DNA from: Hyaloraphidium curvatum
Lineage: Eukaryota; Monoblepharomycota; Hyaloraphidiomycetes; Hyaloraphidiales; Hyaloraphidiaceae
NCBI GenBank assembly: GCA_025558095.1
Contig: JAIVFI010000006.1
Coordinates: 310,001-374,000 of the forward strand
Direction: 5' to 3'
DNA length: 64,000 nucleotides
How positions within the stretch are numbered: the stretch's first letter is position 1; each line of letters begins with the position of its first letter. Position numbers and translations under genes: made by a program. Under the pieces are notes generated by a model. It was not told the origin of the DNA and searched no databases. It saw only the letters and a program-made list of their open reading frames with translations. Of the stretch, positions 1 to 10,521 are shown piece after piece.

Positions 1-69
1 GATGGAGCCGGCCCCATAACTCGCAAGGCCGCACTCTCAACGCCAGTCGCCCAGCTCAAACCACTCACA

Positions 70-1639
70 ATGCTCGGCCAATATCTCCCCTCGTGGTTCG
101 CGGTGCCCCGCCGCGGACGTACCTACGTCTATGTACGACGCCCTGGCGGCGGCGATGCCCCGGTGTGGCTGCAGCTCTTGCTGTTTTCGCTCCTCGGGGG
201 TCTGGGTTGCCTCCTCGTCGCGAGGATCGAGCGCTCCCTCCACGAGAAGACCCTCTTCTACCCCATCATCGAGAAGAACGTCGTCGAACTTGGTTCCGAG
301 GCCGTGGATCCCGGGATGGCCGGCAACATGGTCCACTTGAACGCCCGGACTGTTGCCGCATCGGATCCGCCCGTAGACCCGCTGTTCCGGGTCGGCGGGT
401 TTGACCAGAGCATCAGGCTCAGGCGGCGTGTCGAATTCTGCGAGTGGCGCGAGTTTTCAACGGAATCCTGCCGCAAGACGGGGAGCGGCGACAACGAGAG
501 GGAGGTCTGCACGTGAGTCGCTGGTGCTCGGTTGTCAACTTCTGCTAACGCTTCGCCCCCTCAGTCGCCAGTACTACTACATCAAAGATTGGCAGTCTTC
601 GCACGTAACCTCCATGATGTTCGACCAGCCGTTCGGGCACCAAAATCCGTCGAGGCCGGAGCTTATGCAGCTGCTTCGGGACGGCGGCGGCGATGCGCAC
701 ACCGGCGGCGCCATCTTCGAGGCGCCGCATGTCTACGCCGCCCATACGTCCAACTCGGACCTCGTGGAACTCGACAAGCGTATCGTCTCGGCCTTCGATT
801 GGTTCCGCAACCTCGTGAAACCGACTCCGTCTATGCTCGAGGAGTTTCGCAGCTCACCTGCATCTTCGGCCGCCCTGCCGCCCGGAGAGCAACCCTCAGA
901 ATCCAAACCCGTGTTCCGTTACGTCGGCGGCGGCTACTTTGTCTCGTTTTACGCACCGGGGACGGGATGGAAGATCCTCCGCGGGCTCGGCATGGCGTTC
1001 GACGGCTCGTTGCTGGACTACCAAATCGCAGACTTGTTCTCAAAGTGCGAGGCCGGTGATGTGCGGGTGAGCTTCGATGTAGTCGAGGCGTCGCCGGTTT
1101 CGGTCGTCGGGAAGCTCGGGTTCGCCGAAGGAAACGCAGGCACGTCTACACCTCATCTGACCGCCATCAATCCGTCGTGGCTCCTTGCATCTCACGGCAA
1201 AAGGAGCGCAGCTCACTCGGGCGACCCAATCGTGATTGTGCGGCAGGGCCGTTACGGCGCATCGCAGTTGATCTCTGCGGACCTTCGTTTTACGCGTATC
1301 TGGTCGTACGGTTTGAGGCTCGCATTCGCCGCTGTCTGCGTCTTTAGTGCGCGGGCAACGTCGAAGGGTGGCCCTTGGATCCCGCACATAGTTGCCGCGG
1401 CGGCTTTTTCCGTCGCCGTCTTCTGGATTCTCGGCGCGGTTCATTCCGTCGCCGGCACTGGCAGCGCGGGTCAGTGGAGCGCGTGGATGCTGCTCATGGG
1501 GTCTTTGGCGTTGTGGATGTGGCGCATTGCCCCTCGGTTCGCGGAATGGCTGTGGGCTTCCTATCCTTCTTCTTGGGACGCGCCCGCAGATGTTCAGATG
1601 GAACCCATGGGGTTCACGGACGGAAAGAAGGCAGATTGA
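70..1639 (+). CDS. TMEM43 (LUMA)-like membrane protein
   Basis: Two exons, 70-512 and 565-1639, joined by a 52-nt intron (GTGAGT donor, CTAAC branch point, CAG acceptor), give about 505 aa. A hydrophobic segment lies near residues 35-50. The TMEM43-family core follows: a luminal stretch with N-A-R-T-V, an E-W-R-E segment, then Y-Y-Y-I-K-D-W and F-x-H-x-N-P motifs that span the splice junction. Several hydrophobic segments follow in the C-terminal third (about residues 385-470). In animals TMEM43 is an inner nuclear membrane/ER protein with four membrane spans that binds lamins and emerin. The role here is inferred only from that similarity. The ATG at 70 is chosen because it directly precedes the first membrane segment. 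The 3' end faces the aminotransferase gene, with 35 bp between the stop codons. Confidence 0.78.
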
Positions 1640-1674
1640 CTAGCCTGATGTATTTGAGGTGCAAACAGGGTGTG

Positions 1675-3232
1675 CTACAGCATTTTTTGGGCCTCCAACT
1701 CCTTCTCGAGGAGGGAAGTGCTCAGGTCGAAGAGCCGCACGAGTTCCGTCACCTCGCCCTCCGTGATCGTGAGAGGAGGACTCAGCATTACCCAGTTTCC
1801 TTGAGATGGAGTCAGCGCAACTTCACGAGCAGGTTGCGGGTCGACACGCACCGAAGATGCCGCCGGCCGTGCGCCTGACGTAGAGCAGCAGGCCATTGTC
1901 CTCTGCAATCTCCTGGAAGCGGTACAGGGGGTCGATAGCTTGTCCGAGCTCAAACATTTCCTTCGTGTCCTTGTCCTTGACGATTTCGACAGCCATCAAC
2001 AGTCCCAGTCCGCGAACATCGCCGATAACGCGGTGCTTGGCCTTGACTTTCTCCATCTCCGCCTTTAGAAGCGCCCCCATCTTTGCCGCATTGTCGATCA
2101 GGTTGTTTTCCAACACCTCCCGCACGACCGCAAGAGCCACCGCACACTGCAAAGGGGTCGATGTGTACCTGAAAAGAGCGTCGAATGAGGATCGCCGCCG
2201 ACGGTACGTAAAGGAACGCACGTGTGACCGTGACTGAAGCCGCCGTTGTCTGCCACGGGCCTGACGATCCAATCCGGAGCAATGCACGCGCCGAAGGGGA
2301 CGTAGCCCGCTGCAAGGCCCTTCGCGGCGACAATGATATCCGGCCGCGCGTTCGGCCAATGTTCCGCGGCAAAGAACTTGCCTGTACGGCCGCTCCCGGA
2401 CATCACCTCGTCGTAAATCAAGAGCACGCCGTACTTGGTGCAGATCTCCCGCACACGGTTCATGTACCGCTCGGAAGCAACCAAAGCGCCGGTCGCCAGC
2501 CCTCCGACAGGCTCGAGAATAAACGCCATGACGGTATCCGGTCCCTCCGCGACTATTGTGTCCTCAAGCGCTCGCGCACATTCCTCCTCGTACTCGTCCA
2601 CCGACTTTCCGCCCGGTACGCGGTAGTTGAAGGGCGTGGGCACCTTGGGCCACTTGATCAGGATCGGGCCGTGGATCTTGTCGACGGCAGGATCGCCAGT
2701 GAGCGACAGGGCGCCGAGCGTTCCGCCGTGGTATGAGGGATTCCGCGAGATGATCTTCCATTTGCTCGGTTGGCCGATTGTAAAGAAATATTGGCGGACC
2801 AGCTTGATAGCCGCCTCGATGGCCTGTGCGGACACCGACCAGAGTTACGCGATGTAGACGAAGACGAGTGTTGCTCACCTCTGATCCTCCAGAGACAAAG
2901 AAGGCGCGATCGAAGCCAGGTCCTGCGAGCTTGCAAACGAGGTTGGCGAGTTCAACGTTCGGCTCGCTCTCAAAGTTGCGGTACGTCGCAAAGGCAGACC
3001 GCTGCGCCTGGTTCACCATGGCTGCAATAACTCTCTTATTCCCGTGCCCAATGTTGGAGACCACGGGCCCGCTGCTCGCGTCCAGGAGCTTCCTGCCGCC
3101 GCTGTAATGGAAGATTCCCTCCGAATAGTCCACTGCCGGCCTTCGCGGGGCCCCTTTCGGCAGGTAGAACTCGTGAATGCTACCTCCAGGGGCACTGCTG
3201 TCCCCGATGAGGGCCATCGGAGGCGGTCTCAA
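1675..3232 (-). CDS. PLP-dependent class III aminotransferase
   Basis: Four exons on the minus strand (3232-2879, 2823-2222, 2168-1852, 1799-1675) with introns of 55, 53 and 52 nt; 465 aa, the usual size for the family. Visible family features: F-x-V-S-G-G-S-E-A (split by intron 1), the Y-D-E-V motif with the cofactor-binding Asp near residue 256, the Schiff-base Lys near 286 in A-A-K-G-L, and G-H-T-Y rebuilt exactly across intron 2. The enzyme should transfer an amino group to a 2-oxo acid using pyridoxal phosphate. The subgroup (omega-amino acid:pyruvate, GABA or BioA-like) cannot be set from sequence inspection. Intron 3 ends in AAG rather than CAG or TAG. A second in-frame Met at 3217 is an alternative start. 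No clear mitochondrial presequence is seen. Confidence 0.88.
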
Positions 3233-3687
3233 GCGCTACAGTTGGAGTTGGGAGACAAGTACGTGGTAGTGATCGTTCGACTCCTCGATCGATGGATCGA
3301 CCGACTGGATTCCGTTGCCGACCGCGGCGGCTATCGACATTCCGCGTACACAATACAGTACTTTACACAAGATCTATGAGACTCGGAAAGCTGCTATCAA
3401 CCGACATGGCTTGTGATTGTTGAGCCTGTCCCGGTTTCTGCTCGCTTTCGGTGCCTATCACCAAACGGTACCTGCTTCTACATTCGGCAGGTGCAGTCGA
3501 GTTTGGAAGGACTTTCTAGATGTTGCGTATGTCGTTGTCGAGATGGTCGGGTCTATTGGAGCGACGAAACTGGAGCCTCGACGCCTCGCCATGGCCTGGA
3601 CCCGGGCCGGGCCCAAACACAACAAGTCGTCAAGGACACACCCCGAATCAAAGGCTTCCGCGGCGCTGCGGCGAGGCCTCCCCAGCC
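3233..3687. promoter_or_regulatory. Divergent intergenic region, aminotransferase / membrane protein
   Basis: This 455-bp gap separates two genes transcribed away from each other, so it should hold both promoters and 5' UTRs. It is less GC-rich than the flanking genes. No TATA box at a convincing distance, RNA gene or repeat was recognised. Confidence 0.5.
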
Positions 3688-5325
3688 ATGAGACTCCTGT
3701 TGCCGATTGCGCTAGCTGCCGGAACTTTCCTCGTGGCCCCGGTCGGAGCGCAGGCGCCGGCGTGCTGCCTGGAAGTTGTGCCCGCGTTCGTCGAACCGCA
3801 CCAGTTCCTTGTCAACGTCACGGTCAAGACGCCGCTGGCCAGGAAGAACCAGCAGCGTTTGGCGGTCGCCGTGAACTTCCCAGCCGATTTCGAGGTCGAC
3901 GATGACCTGCAACTTCGGCCCTTTGGCGACGTCAAGTGCGAGCGGCGCACGCACGACGTGGCCGGGACGAACTTCACGCGCAACTCTTTCGACTGTAGCA
4001 GCGCCTACAGTGACTTCTTCTTTGCCCAGTTCCGAATCAGGACGGCTCATTCAAACGAGGAACCCGCCGCTCCTTCCGCGCGCCTCTTCGAAACATGGTG
4101 CCCCGAGGCCAAACATTACTGCCCCACTCCGGAGCAGCTCCCCGACGAGTCCGGGACGATCACCATATTTGGAATCAGCGTGTCGACCACCACCCTGATC
4201 ATCGTTTGCTCCTGCATCGGCGTCGTCCTGGGCATCGCGCTCTTCCTGTTCTGCCGCTGGCACGCGAGGAGGAAGCACGAGAAGGGCGTGATTGAAATCG
4301 AACAGGCCCGCCGCAAAGGAGAGGACGTGGAATCTCAGCTCAAGACACGATCCACGGGCGTGGCCCTGCCGACGCAGGAGAAGGTGCTGCAACGTACCCG
4401 GAGCATCAAGAGCGACGACGACATCCTTGCCAGCGTCAAAGTCGAGGACCTGGAAGGTGGAGGCGCGGTGCGGACCGAGGAACCATCCGGTACGATACAG
4501 CGGTCCACCAGCAAGATGGCGATGGCGCGGAGCCTGAGCCAGTACGGGTCCAACTCGGAGCTGCACAAGGCCCTCACGATGGTGCCGCTGCACAAACGTG
4601 ACGACTACGGAAACGAGCGCCGGGCAAACACCATCGGTGGCTGGACAACCACCAAGAAAGTGCCCGACTCGACCATTCTCGTGATCAAGGAGCCCAAGCC
4701 TGCGACTTCGACCGCACCGGATGCTCCTCCCAAAGCCAGCGCGGACGACGACAATGCGCCTTTGAGCGAGGCAGCCAAACCGGAGATCAAGGTCTCTGTG
4801 GTGCCGTTCATTGGCGCCGGCAAACCGCTAGGCCCTGCCTCGGCGGAACCCCCTGCGACGAAGCCGCCTCTTCTCTCTCCGCCTGTCAGCGTGCCCCCTG
4901 CGAAGCCCATGCTGTCGCAGAGCTCTTTTTCAGTAGCACCTCTGCCGCCCGGCCCTTCTGCAGCACCATCTTCCAAACCAGCCCCGTCTTCGCGACCGGC
5001 GGCGCTGGCACAGCCTGTCAGCCTCGGTCGCAAGGATGTGCCAGAAGGCGCTCCATCTGCAGCGGAACCGGTGCCCGTGCCTGCTCCCGCTTCCGCTCCA
5101 GCAGCCGTGCCCACGGAAACTGCAGCTTCCTCCCCACGCCTCGGCCTAGCGGCGTCTCCCGCTGCATCGCCCAAGCTCGGAACGGTGCACCGATCCTCTA
5201 CCAAGAAACCTCGGAGGCCGGCGACGGCAAACGAGTACGTTCTTGCTTACGTCCCTGCTGCCATGGTGCGAGCGCAATCGTCAAAGAGGCCGCCGAACGC
5301 GAGGCCGAGTGATGGATCTGTCTGA
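3688..5325 (+). CDS. Type I single-pass membrane protein, unknown function
   Basis: Uninterrupted ORF of 545 aa. The ATG at 3688 is chosen over upstream in-frame ATGs (e.g. 3520) because it begins a classic signal peptide (M-R-L-L-L-P-I-A-L-A-A-G, likely cleaved near residue 22). The ectodomain is about 140 aa with six or more cysteines and two N-glycosylation sequons (N-V-T, N-F-T). One membrane span lies near residues 165-188 and is followed by a basic stop-transfer sequence (R-W-H-A-R-R-K). The remaining ~350 residues are cytoplasmic, low in complexity and rich in Pro, Ser and Ala. The topology suggests a receptor or wall-sensor-like protein, but no domain is recognised and no function is proposed. 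The long Pro/Ala/Ser tail explains the long antisense ORFs here. Confidence 0.72.
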   Translation: MRLLLPIALAAGTFLVAPVGAQAPACCLEVVPAFVEPHQFLVNVTVKTPLARKNQQRLAVAVNFPADFEVDDDLQLRPFGDVKCERRTHDVAGTNFTRNSFDCSSAYSDFFFAQFRIRTAHSNEEPAAPSARLFETWCPEAKHYCPTPEQLPDESGTITIFGISVSTTTLIIVCSCIGVVLGIALFLFCRWHARRKHEKGVIEIEQARRKGEDVESQLKTRSTGVALPTQEKVLQRTRSIKSDDDILASVKVEDLEGGGAVRTEEPSGTIQRSTSKMAMARSLSQYGSNSELHKALTMVPLHKRDDYGNERRANTIGGWTTTKKVPDSTILVIKEPKPATSTAPDAPPKASADDDNAPLSEAAKPEIKVSVVPFIGAGKPLGPASAEPPATKPPLLSPPVSVPPAKPMLSQSSFSVAPLPPGPSAAPSSKPAPSSRPAALAQPVSLGRKDVPEGAPSAAEPVPVPAPASAPAAVPTETAASSPRLGLAASPAASPKLGTVHRSSTKKPRRPATANEYVLAYVPAAMVRAQSSKRPPNARPSDGSV

Positions 5326-5743
5326 GAAACTTTGATTTGGAGCAGCTGGTCTGCGGCGAGATTTGATACAATTCTCTTCCGGCGAGGCGTTGGACATAGT
5401 GTTGAAGTGAAGGAGAGAGAAGCACACGTGTGTCGGTGACACGATTGGGCATTGTGTTGGAGTGTAGGAGAGAATGGAGCCAACGTGCGTCGGTGACACG
5501 ATTGTAGGGGCGTTGCAATGGCTGTTGGTCGGTTTCTGTAACATGGACAATCAAGAGCGCTTCTAGGTCTGCATGAGGCTAGGTCTGATCAATTTCTCAA
5601 GGGATCCGTGCTAGCCGCCCGCCGCTCACTGCAAACTCTGTGGCTCGCTCTATGCCCAACGGCGACCAGCAGTGGCGACAGCTACCGTACCTGTCGTCGG
5701 TACCGACCAGTAGCGGCGCTAGCCGCCGTTTCCGTCGTCCGCG
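5326..5743. other. Intergenic region with short tandem repeat
   Basis: 418 bp between two plus-strand genes. It should contain the 3' UTR of the membrane protein and the promoter of the channel gene. The only structure seen is the imperfect 56/57-bp tandem repeat at 5392-5504. Confidence 0.5.
5392..5504. repeat. Imperfect tandem repeat, two copies of 56/57 bp
   Basis: Copy 1 spans 5392-5447 and copy 2 spans 5448-5504. Both end in the block GTCGGTGACACGATTG, and the upstream parts align with scattered mismatches. It begins 67 bp after the stop codon of the preceding gene, so it may lie in its 3' UTR. It looks like a local duplication; no function is evident. Confidence 0.75.
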
Positions 5744-7097
5744 ATGGCGGCCAACCCCGAGGACGCGCCGGAATCGGTCAAAATCGGGGGCACGCTCCTG
5801 ACCACGGTCGGGCGCAGGAGCGCGGCGCTCGATGCCGAGGACACTGTGCTGGATTTGCTGCTTCGCGAATCCCTCGTGGAGGACGGGCCAGCCAGACCCC
5901 GTCATGCACTCCCTGCGGAAATCCCGGGCTGGCCCCCCTGGCGCAACCGGCTTAGAAGCATATTCCGGTTTCCTTGGAGGTCAAAGGCCGGCCGCGTCTA
6001 CTCGGCATTCTCGAACCTCATTATACTGCTGGCCGTCCTCACGATGATCCTGGAGACCGTTCCGTCGCTGCGGTGGCCGGGAAAGAAGTCGGCGGAGGTG
6101 TTCTTTATTTTGGACCTGACCTGGACGGTGCTCTTCACCGTCGAGCTTCTCGTGAACTGCTCCGTCATGGCGAGCTGGAGGGAGTTCTTCTCGTGGTGGA
6201 CCCTGGTGGATTTTCTGAGTTGCGTCCCCTTCTACGCGACCTTGATCATCGCGGCCGCCACGTCTTCATCGGACTATGCCAAAAACGTGCCTTTGGCGGA
6301 CGGGCTCAGGCTATTGCGTCTTTTCCGGATCATCCGCCTGGTGAAGATCGCCCAGCACAACGTCACCATCCGGCTGCTATGGATTGCTCTGTGGCAGTCG
6401 CGGCAAGGGGTCATTGCGCTGCTGGTCGGGATCCCGCTCCTCACGATCTTCTTCGGGACGGCGACATACTATTTGGAGAGCTTTGCGTGCTACATGAACG
6501 ACCAGGGAGAATGGGTGTATTACACTTCGGGCCAAGTGTCCAGTTTTCAGTCGGCGATCGACGGTATTTGGCTCTCCATCGAGACCATCTCGACCGTTGG
6601 CTACGGCGACATGGTGCCGCAGGTGCGTTTCTTGCGGAGCTTGAATTTCGACCTAGCTAACTCACAACGGGCTTTAACTCACCGTACGGGGCGGCCATCA
6701 GACGTGGCAGGGTCGCTCACTTACTTACGTGGAGATCGTGCTCGCCATGATCATTGTTGCCTTCCCCCTCACGATTATCAGCTCCTCCTATTCGACCGTG
6801 TTTGAACAGTACCGTCTGCGCGCGAAGGCTTTGCGGGACGCGCGGAACGGGACTTTGAAGCACGTGGAACCGAATGCACTGAATGGCAGCAAGCCCGAGC
6901 CGACCCCCGACTGCGAAGCCAAGCCCCCGCCCTTCCCCGCTTCCATGGACATCCGCCTGCACCTTTCTTCGGCAGCGGATTGGGCGGCCGCAACGCGCTT
7001 CCTGCTGGACCTGCAGGCCTCGACGGGGATCCGGTGCGAGCTCTCCGGGCCTGCGGCGCCTCTTTTGCCTGGAGATGCTACATTTCCCGGCCCCTAG
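5744..7097 (+). CDS. Voltage-gated (Kv-type) potassium channel
   Basis: Exons 5744-6622 and 6702-7097 are joined in phase by a 79-nt intron, giving 424 aa. Six membrane segments fit S1-S6. S4 carries regularly spaced positive charges (R-L-L-R-L-F-R-I-I-R-L-V-K near residues 185-200). The pore contains the K+ selectivity filter T-V-G-Y-G-D, ending just before the splice site. Exon 2 resumes with the pore-to-S6 linker and S6 (A-M-I-I-V-A-F-P-L-T-I-I). Four such subunits should form a plasma-membrane, depolarisation-gated K+ channel. No BTB/T1 tetramerisation domain is seen in the roughly 85-residue N-terminus, nor a cyclic-nucleotide-binding domain in the ~100-residue C-terminus, so this is a minimal Kv. 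Another in-frame acceptor nine bases downstream would remove three residues. Confidence 0.85.
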
Positions 7098-7119
7098 ATC
7101 CTCGAAATAGTTCCTTGGT

Positions 7120-9124
7120 TCATGCGAAGAGCGCCACGCGGGCCTCCTCGACCTCGACCTCGGTCTCGGCCTTGGCCTCGGCCTTCTTTGCCGCCGCCGC
7201 CGCTTTCTCCGCGGCCTTCGCCTCGGCAGCCAGCGTGTCCTTCAGGATGATCCGCACCACCTTCCTCTGATTGTCAAGAACGCCGTCCGCCTCGGCGATC
7301 CGCTCCAGAAGGGGCCCCGTGAGCCTCAACCCGCTCGTCTGCGCGACGTCCACCAGGCGGAACGCCTCGGCACCGTGGCCGGAGTTGAGGTACGCCAGCA
7401 CCACGTTCCGCAGCGTGTCCTGCGTTATGGCGATCCTGCGGCGCTGCATGTCGTGGTACAGCATCGCGACCGTCTCCATCCCCGGCGCGGCGTCGGCCAG
7501 GAAGAGCGCGCCCTCGGGGGCCTCGGCCTTCTGCCCCGGCGCCGCGAGCGCGGCGTGCTTGGCGATGAGCCGGTCGTACAGCGGTCTGAGCGCCGTGTTG
7601 GGCCACGACGCCACGCGGCCCTTTTCAGGCGGCGAGGGGAGGAAGGCGTACGCGGGTTTCCGGGCCTCCTCGAAGAGCGGCTCCACCGCGGCCTCCTCGC
7701 CCCGCCGGAGGAGCTCGTTCCAGTACATGCTGAAGAACAGCCCGCGGTCCTGGTGCGGGATGGGCACCGTGGGCTGAATCACGATGGAGCGGATGATGGT
7801 GAGGTCCTTCGTGCCGGGCTTGGCCACGTAGCTGATGCCTTTCATCAGCTCGCGCGGGTCCGGCACCAGGTCGACGAGCATCTCCGCGAACCAGGTTCCG
7901 TCGCGGAACGGGACCCAGTGCTCGATGCCCCGCATGACGCGGAGGAGCACGCTGAGCTGGTTGGTCTTGATGAAGGCCGGGATCACCGCGACCAGGGCGT
8001 CGCGCTTGACGGGGGTCTTGTTGCGGATGTGCCGGTAGAAGGTGCGGATAGCGGCGCCGGGATGGCCGCTCGCACGCTCGACGTCCATTCGGGCGCGCCA
8101 GGCCCGCTGGTCGGGGCGGACTAGGTATGTCGGGGTGAGGGCGTAGAAGAGCTCGAAGAATTTGGTACGCTCGGCGTGCCGCGCGTAGTAATCGAGGAGG
8201 GGATTGGTGGCAGCGCTGCGGGCCGGATGCCGGTAGTTTTGCTCGCGCTGCATGGCGTTGAAGAGCGCGACGGCGCCCTCAATGTCGTCGGCGGCCGCGT
8301 GGCCCTCGATGAGGACAAGGTAGAAGGGCCTCAAATCCGCAATGTCCGGATGCGAGGCCTTGAAGTCCTCAAAGACCGAACGCGCGCTGTCCAACCGGCC
8401 ACAAGCGACGTAGGCCTCGGCTGTCGCGAAGGCCACCTCGTCGGTAAGGCCGGCCCCGCCGGCCTCCAGCACGTAGCGCTCCACCTCTTCCAGATTCTTC
8501 ATTTTGCCGTAGAAGCGGATGAGGTGGTTGTAGCTCTCCGAGTCCAATTCGCAGCCTGTCAAGCGGAGGAAAGGAGGTCGCCGAGTCAGACCGCGATCCA
8601 ACGAGTGCAATCGGCCACTGGCCGCGATCTCACGCACCTGCCTCGACCATGTAGCCCAGCACGGTGGGAATCTCGGCGGCCCGCGCGGCCAGGACGGCCT
8701 CGGGCACGTCCTCCCCCGCCGAAAACGCCTCCAGCAGCGCGTTGAAAACCGGCAGCTCCAGCATGCCCACGCTGCCGTCCTGCGCCAGCCTGCCAAGCTG
8801 CGCCCACAGTGCAGCCGGCTGCGGCTTGCTCCGCCACGCGTCCATGATCGCCTGCACGGTGTCGAGCGGGTCTGCCGTCTCGATCGTGACGGGCTCCTGC
8901 GCGGCGCGGATGGCGGCAAAGTGGTCGGCCATGCTGATGCGCGTGCGGCGCTCGTGCACGGCGACGCGGCCGGCGTCGTCCTCCGCGGTCTGCGCGAGCT
9001 GGCGGGCCCGCGCCGTCGCCGACAGCCACCGCGGCGCGGCCGCCGCCATCGCGCGCAGCCCCGCCGCCCGCGGCACACCCGCCCGCGCCGCCGCCGCGCG
9101 CTGCACAATGCGCGAAACGGACAT
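7120..9124 (-). CDS. Mitochondrial pentatricopeptide (PPR) protein
   Basis: Exons 9124-8638 and 8555-7120 with an 82-nt intron encode 640 aa. The start at 9124 opens an Arg/Ala-rich, acid-free N-terminus of about 45 residues typical of a mitochondrial presequence. The body consists of degenerate ~35-residue helical-hairpin repeats, clearest around S-E-S-Y-N-H-L-I-R-F-Y-G-K-M and further copies to residue ~560. The tail is an Ala/Lys/Glu-rich helix. PPR proteins bind organellar RNA; fungal members act in mitochondrial mRNA stability and translation. Which transcript it serves cannot be told. It is head to head with VPS22 across 241 bp, and its 3' end is 22 bp from the end of the channel gene. 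Confidence 0.75.
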
Positions 9125-9365
9125 GGCGGCGAACCCGCGAGGCGCTGTACGCGTGCCCGGCGAGCCGACAGAAAACCTGGTCGGCGGTTGGGCAAGGGAT
9201 CGGACGCAGATCGGACGGGGCGTCGACAACGGACGCCCGACGGAGCGGGCCATAGCTAGGCCGTCGAAGCTAAATCGGGTCATCCGAGCTCGGTTTCGCG
9301 TAGTACGCCTTCGGTTCTCTACTGTTGTCAGGCCGGATACCGGCGTTTGAGCCCCCCGCTCCAAC

Positions 9366-10165
9366 ATGAGCGGCATCCGCCGGCAGGTCGGCATCGCCGG
9401 CCTGCAGCGGCAGCAGCGCGCCATGGAGCAGTTCCGCGAGGTCGGCACGGCGCTGCAGACCCAGCAGCTCGACCAGCTGCGCCAGCAGCTCGCCTCGTTC
9501 CGCGCCAACCTCGAGGCGTTCGCTTCGAAGCACCGCAAGGACATACGGCGCGACCCGCAGTTCCGCATGCACTTCCAGAAGATGTGCAACCAGATCGGCG
9601 TGGACCCGCTGGCGTCTACGAAAGGGTTCTGGTCGGACCTGCTGGGCATTGGCGACTTTTACTTCGAACTTGGGATCCAGGTGGCCGAGTGCTGCCTGCG
9701 GACGAGGGACCGCAACGGGGGGCTCATCGACCTCGAGGAGCTGAAGCGGCTGGTGGAAAAGAGCAGGGGCCGCGCCGCGCAGGAGATCACCGAGTGCGTT
9801 GATTTACCGCTGCGGACTGTTGACCGTACTGACCTCGGTGCTCCGAAACCGTCAGGGACGACATCGTCCGCGCCATCAAATCCCTGCAACCCCTCGGCAG
9901 CGGCTTCGAAATCCTCACCCTCGGCTCCCGCCGCGTCGTCTCCTCCGTCCCGCGCGAGCTCAACGTGGACCACTCGGCCGTGCTCAACGCGGCGCAGGCC
10001 GCGGGCGGGTTCGTCACGATGGACGCGATGCTCGCTCGGGGTTGGGCGAGGGAGAGGGCCGAAGCGGCGCTGGAGGGGATGGTGAGGGAGGGGATATGCT
10101 GGGTGGACCTGCAGGCGGCGCCGACGGAGTGGTGGATTCCCGGTTTCTTTGGGGGGGACGAGTGA
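9366..10165 (+). CDS. SNF8: ESCRT-II subunit VPS22/SNF8
   Basis: Exons 9366-9793 and 9856-10165 (62-nt intron, GTGCGT donor) give 245 aa, the normal family length. It begins M-S-G-I-R-R-Q-V-G-I-A-G-L with the Q-rich helix typical of SNF8. The family's D-D-I-V-R-A-I-K-S-L follows directly across the splice junction. The C-terminal winged helix ends in W-W-I-P-G-F-F. With VPS25 and VPS36 it forms ESCRT-II, which sorts ubiquitylated cargo into multivesicular endosomes. The reconstructed frame is unambiguous. Confidence 0.93.
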
Positions 10166-10521
10166 GGCACGCCGGGCGAGGGTATCGCGGCCATCACTTG
10201 GCCATGACTTGCCGTGCAATCTGTCGTCCCGCGGTGGATGATTTTGCCGGTTTCTACTCGGCAGGCGCTGGTTTGGCATCAGCCGAGTTGAGGATCGATC
10301 CAACCCCCCGAGACGTTGCCAATTCTCGATGAAAATGATCCGGATTGGTAGGTAGCTCGTTGCGACCCCGGCGACTGGATTCTAAGCTTTCTTTCAATCA
10401 GGCTCGCCTTTCTCCGCGCTGTCGCCGTGCGAGAGCAACAGGCGGCTGAAACTCTTCCGTGCGGCAGAGAGAACACATTCCGACCGTCTCCAACAAGCAC
10501 GCACTCCATTATAGCTCGTAA
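10166..10521. other. Convergent intergenic region
   Basis: 356 bp between the 3' ends of VPS22 (plus) and the UBZ/PIP gene (minus). It should hold both 3' UTRs and is more AT-rich than the flanking coding DNA. No further gene or RNA was seen. Confidence 0.45.
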
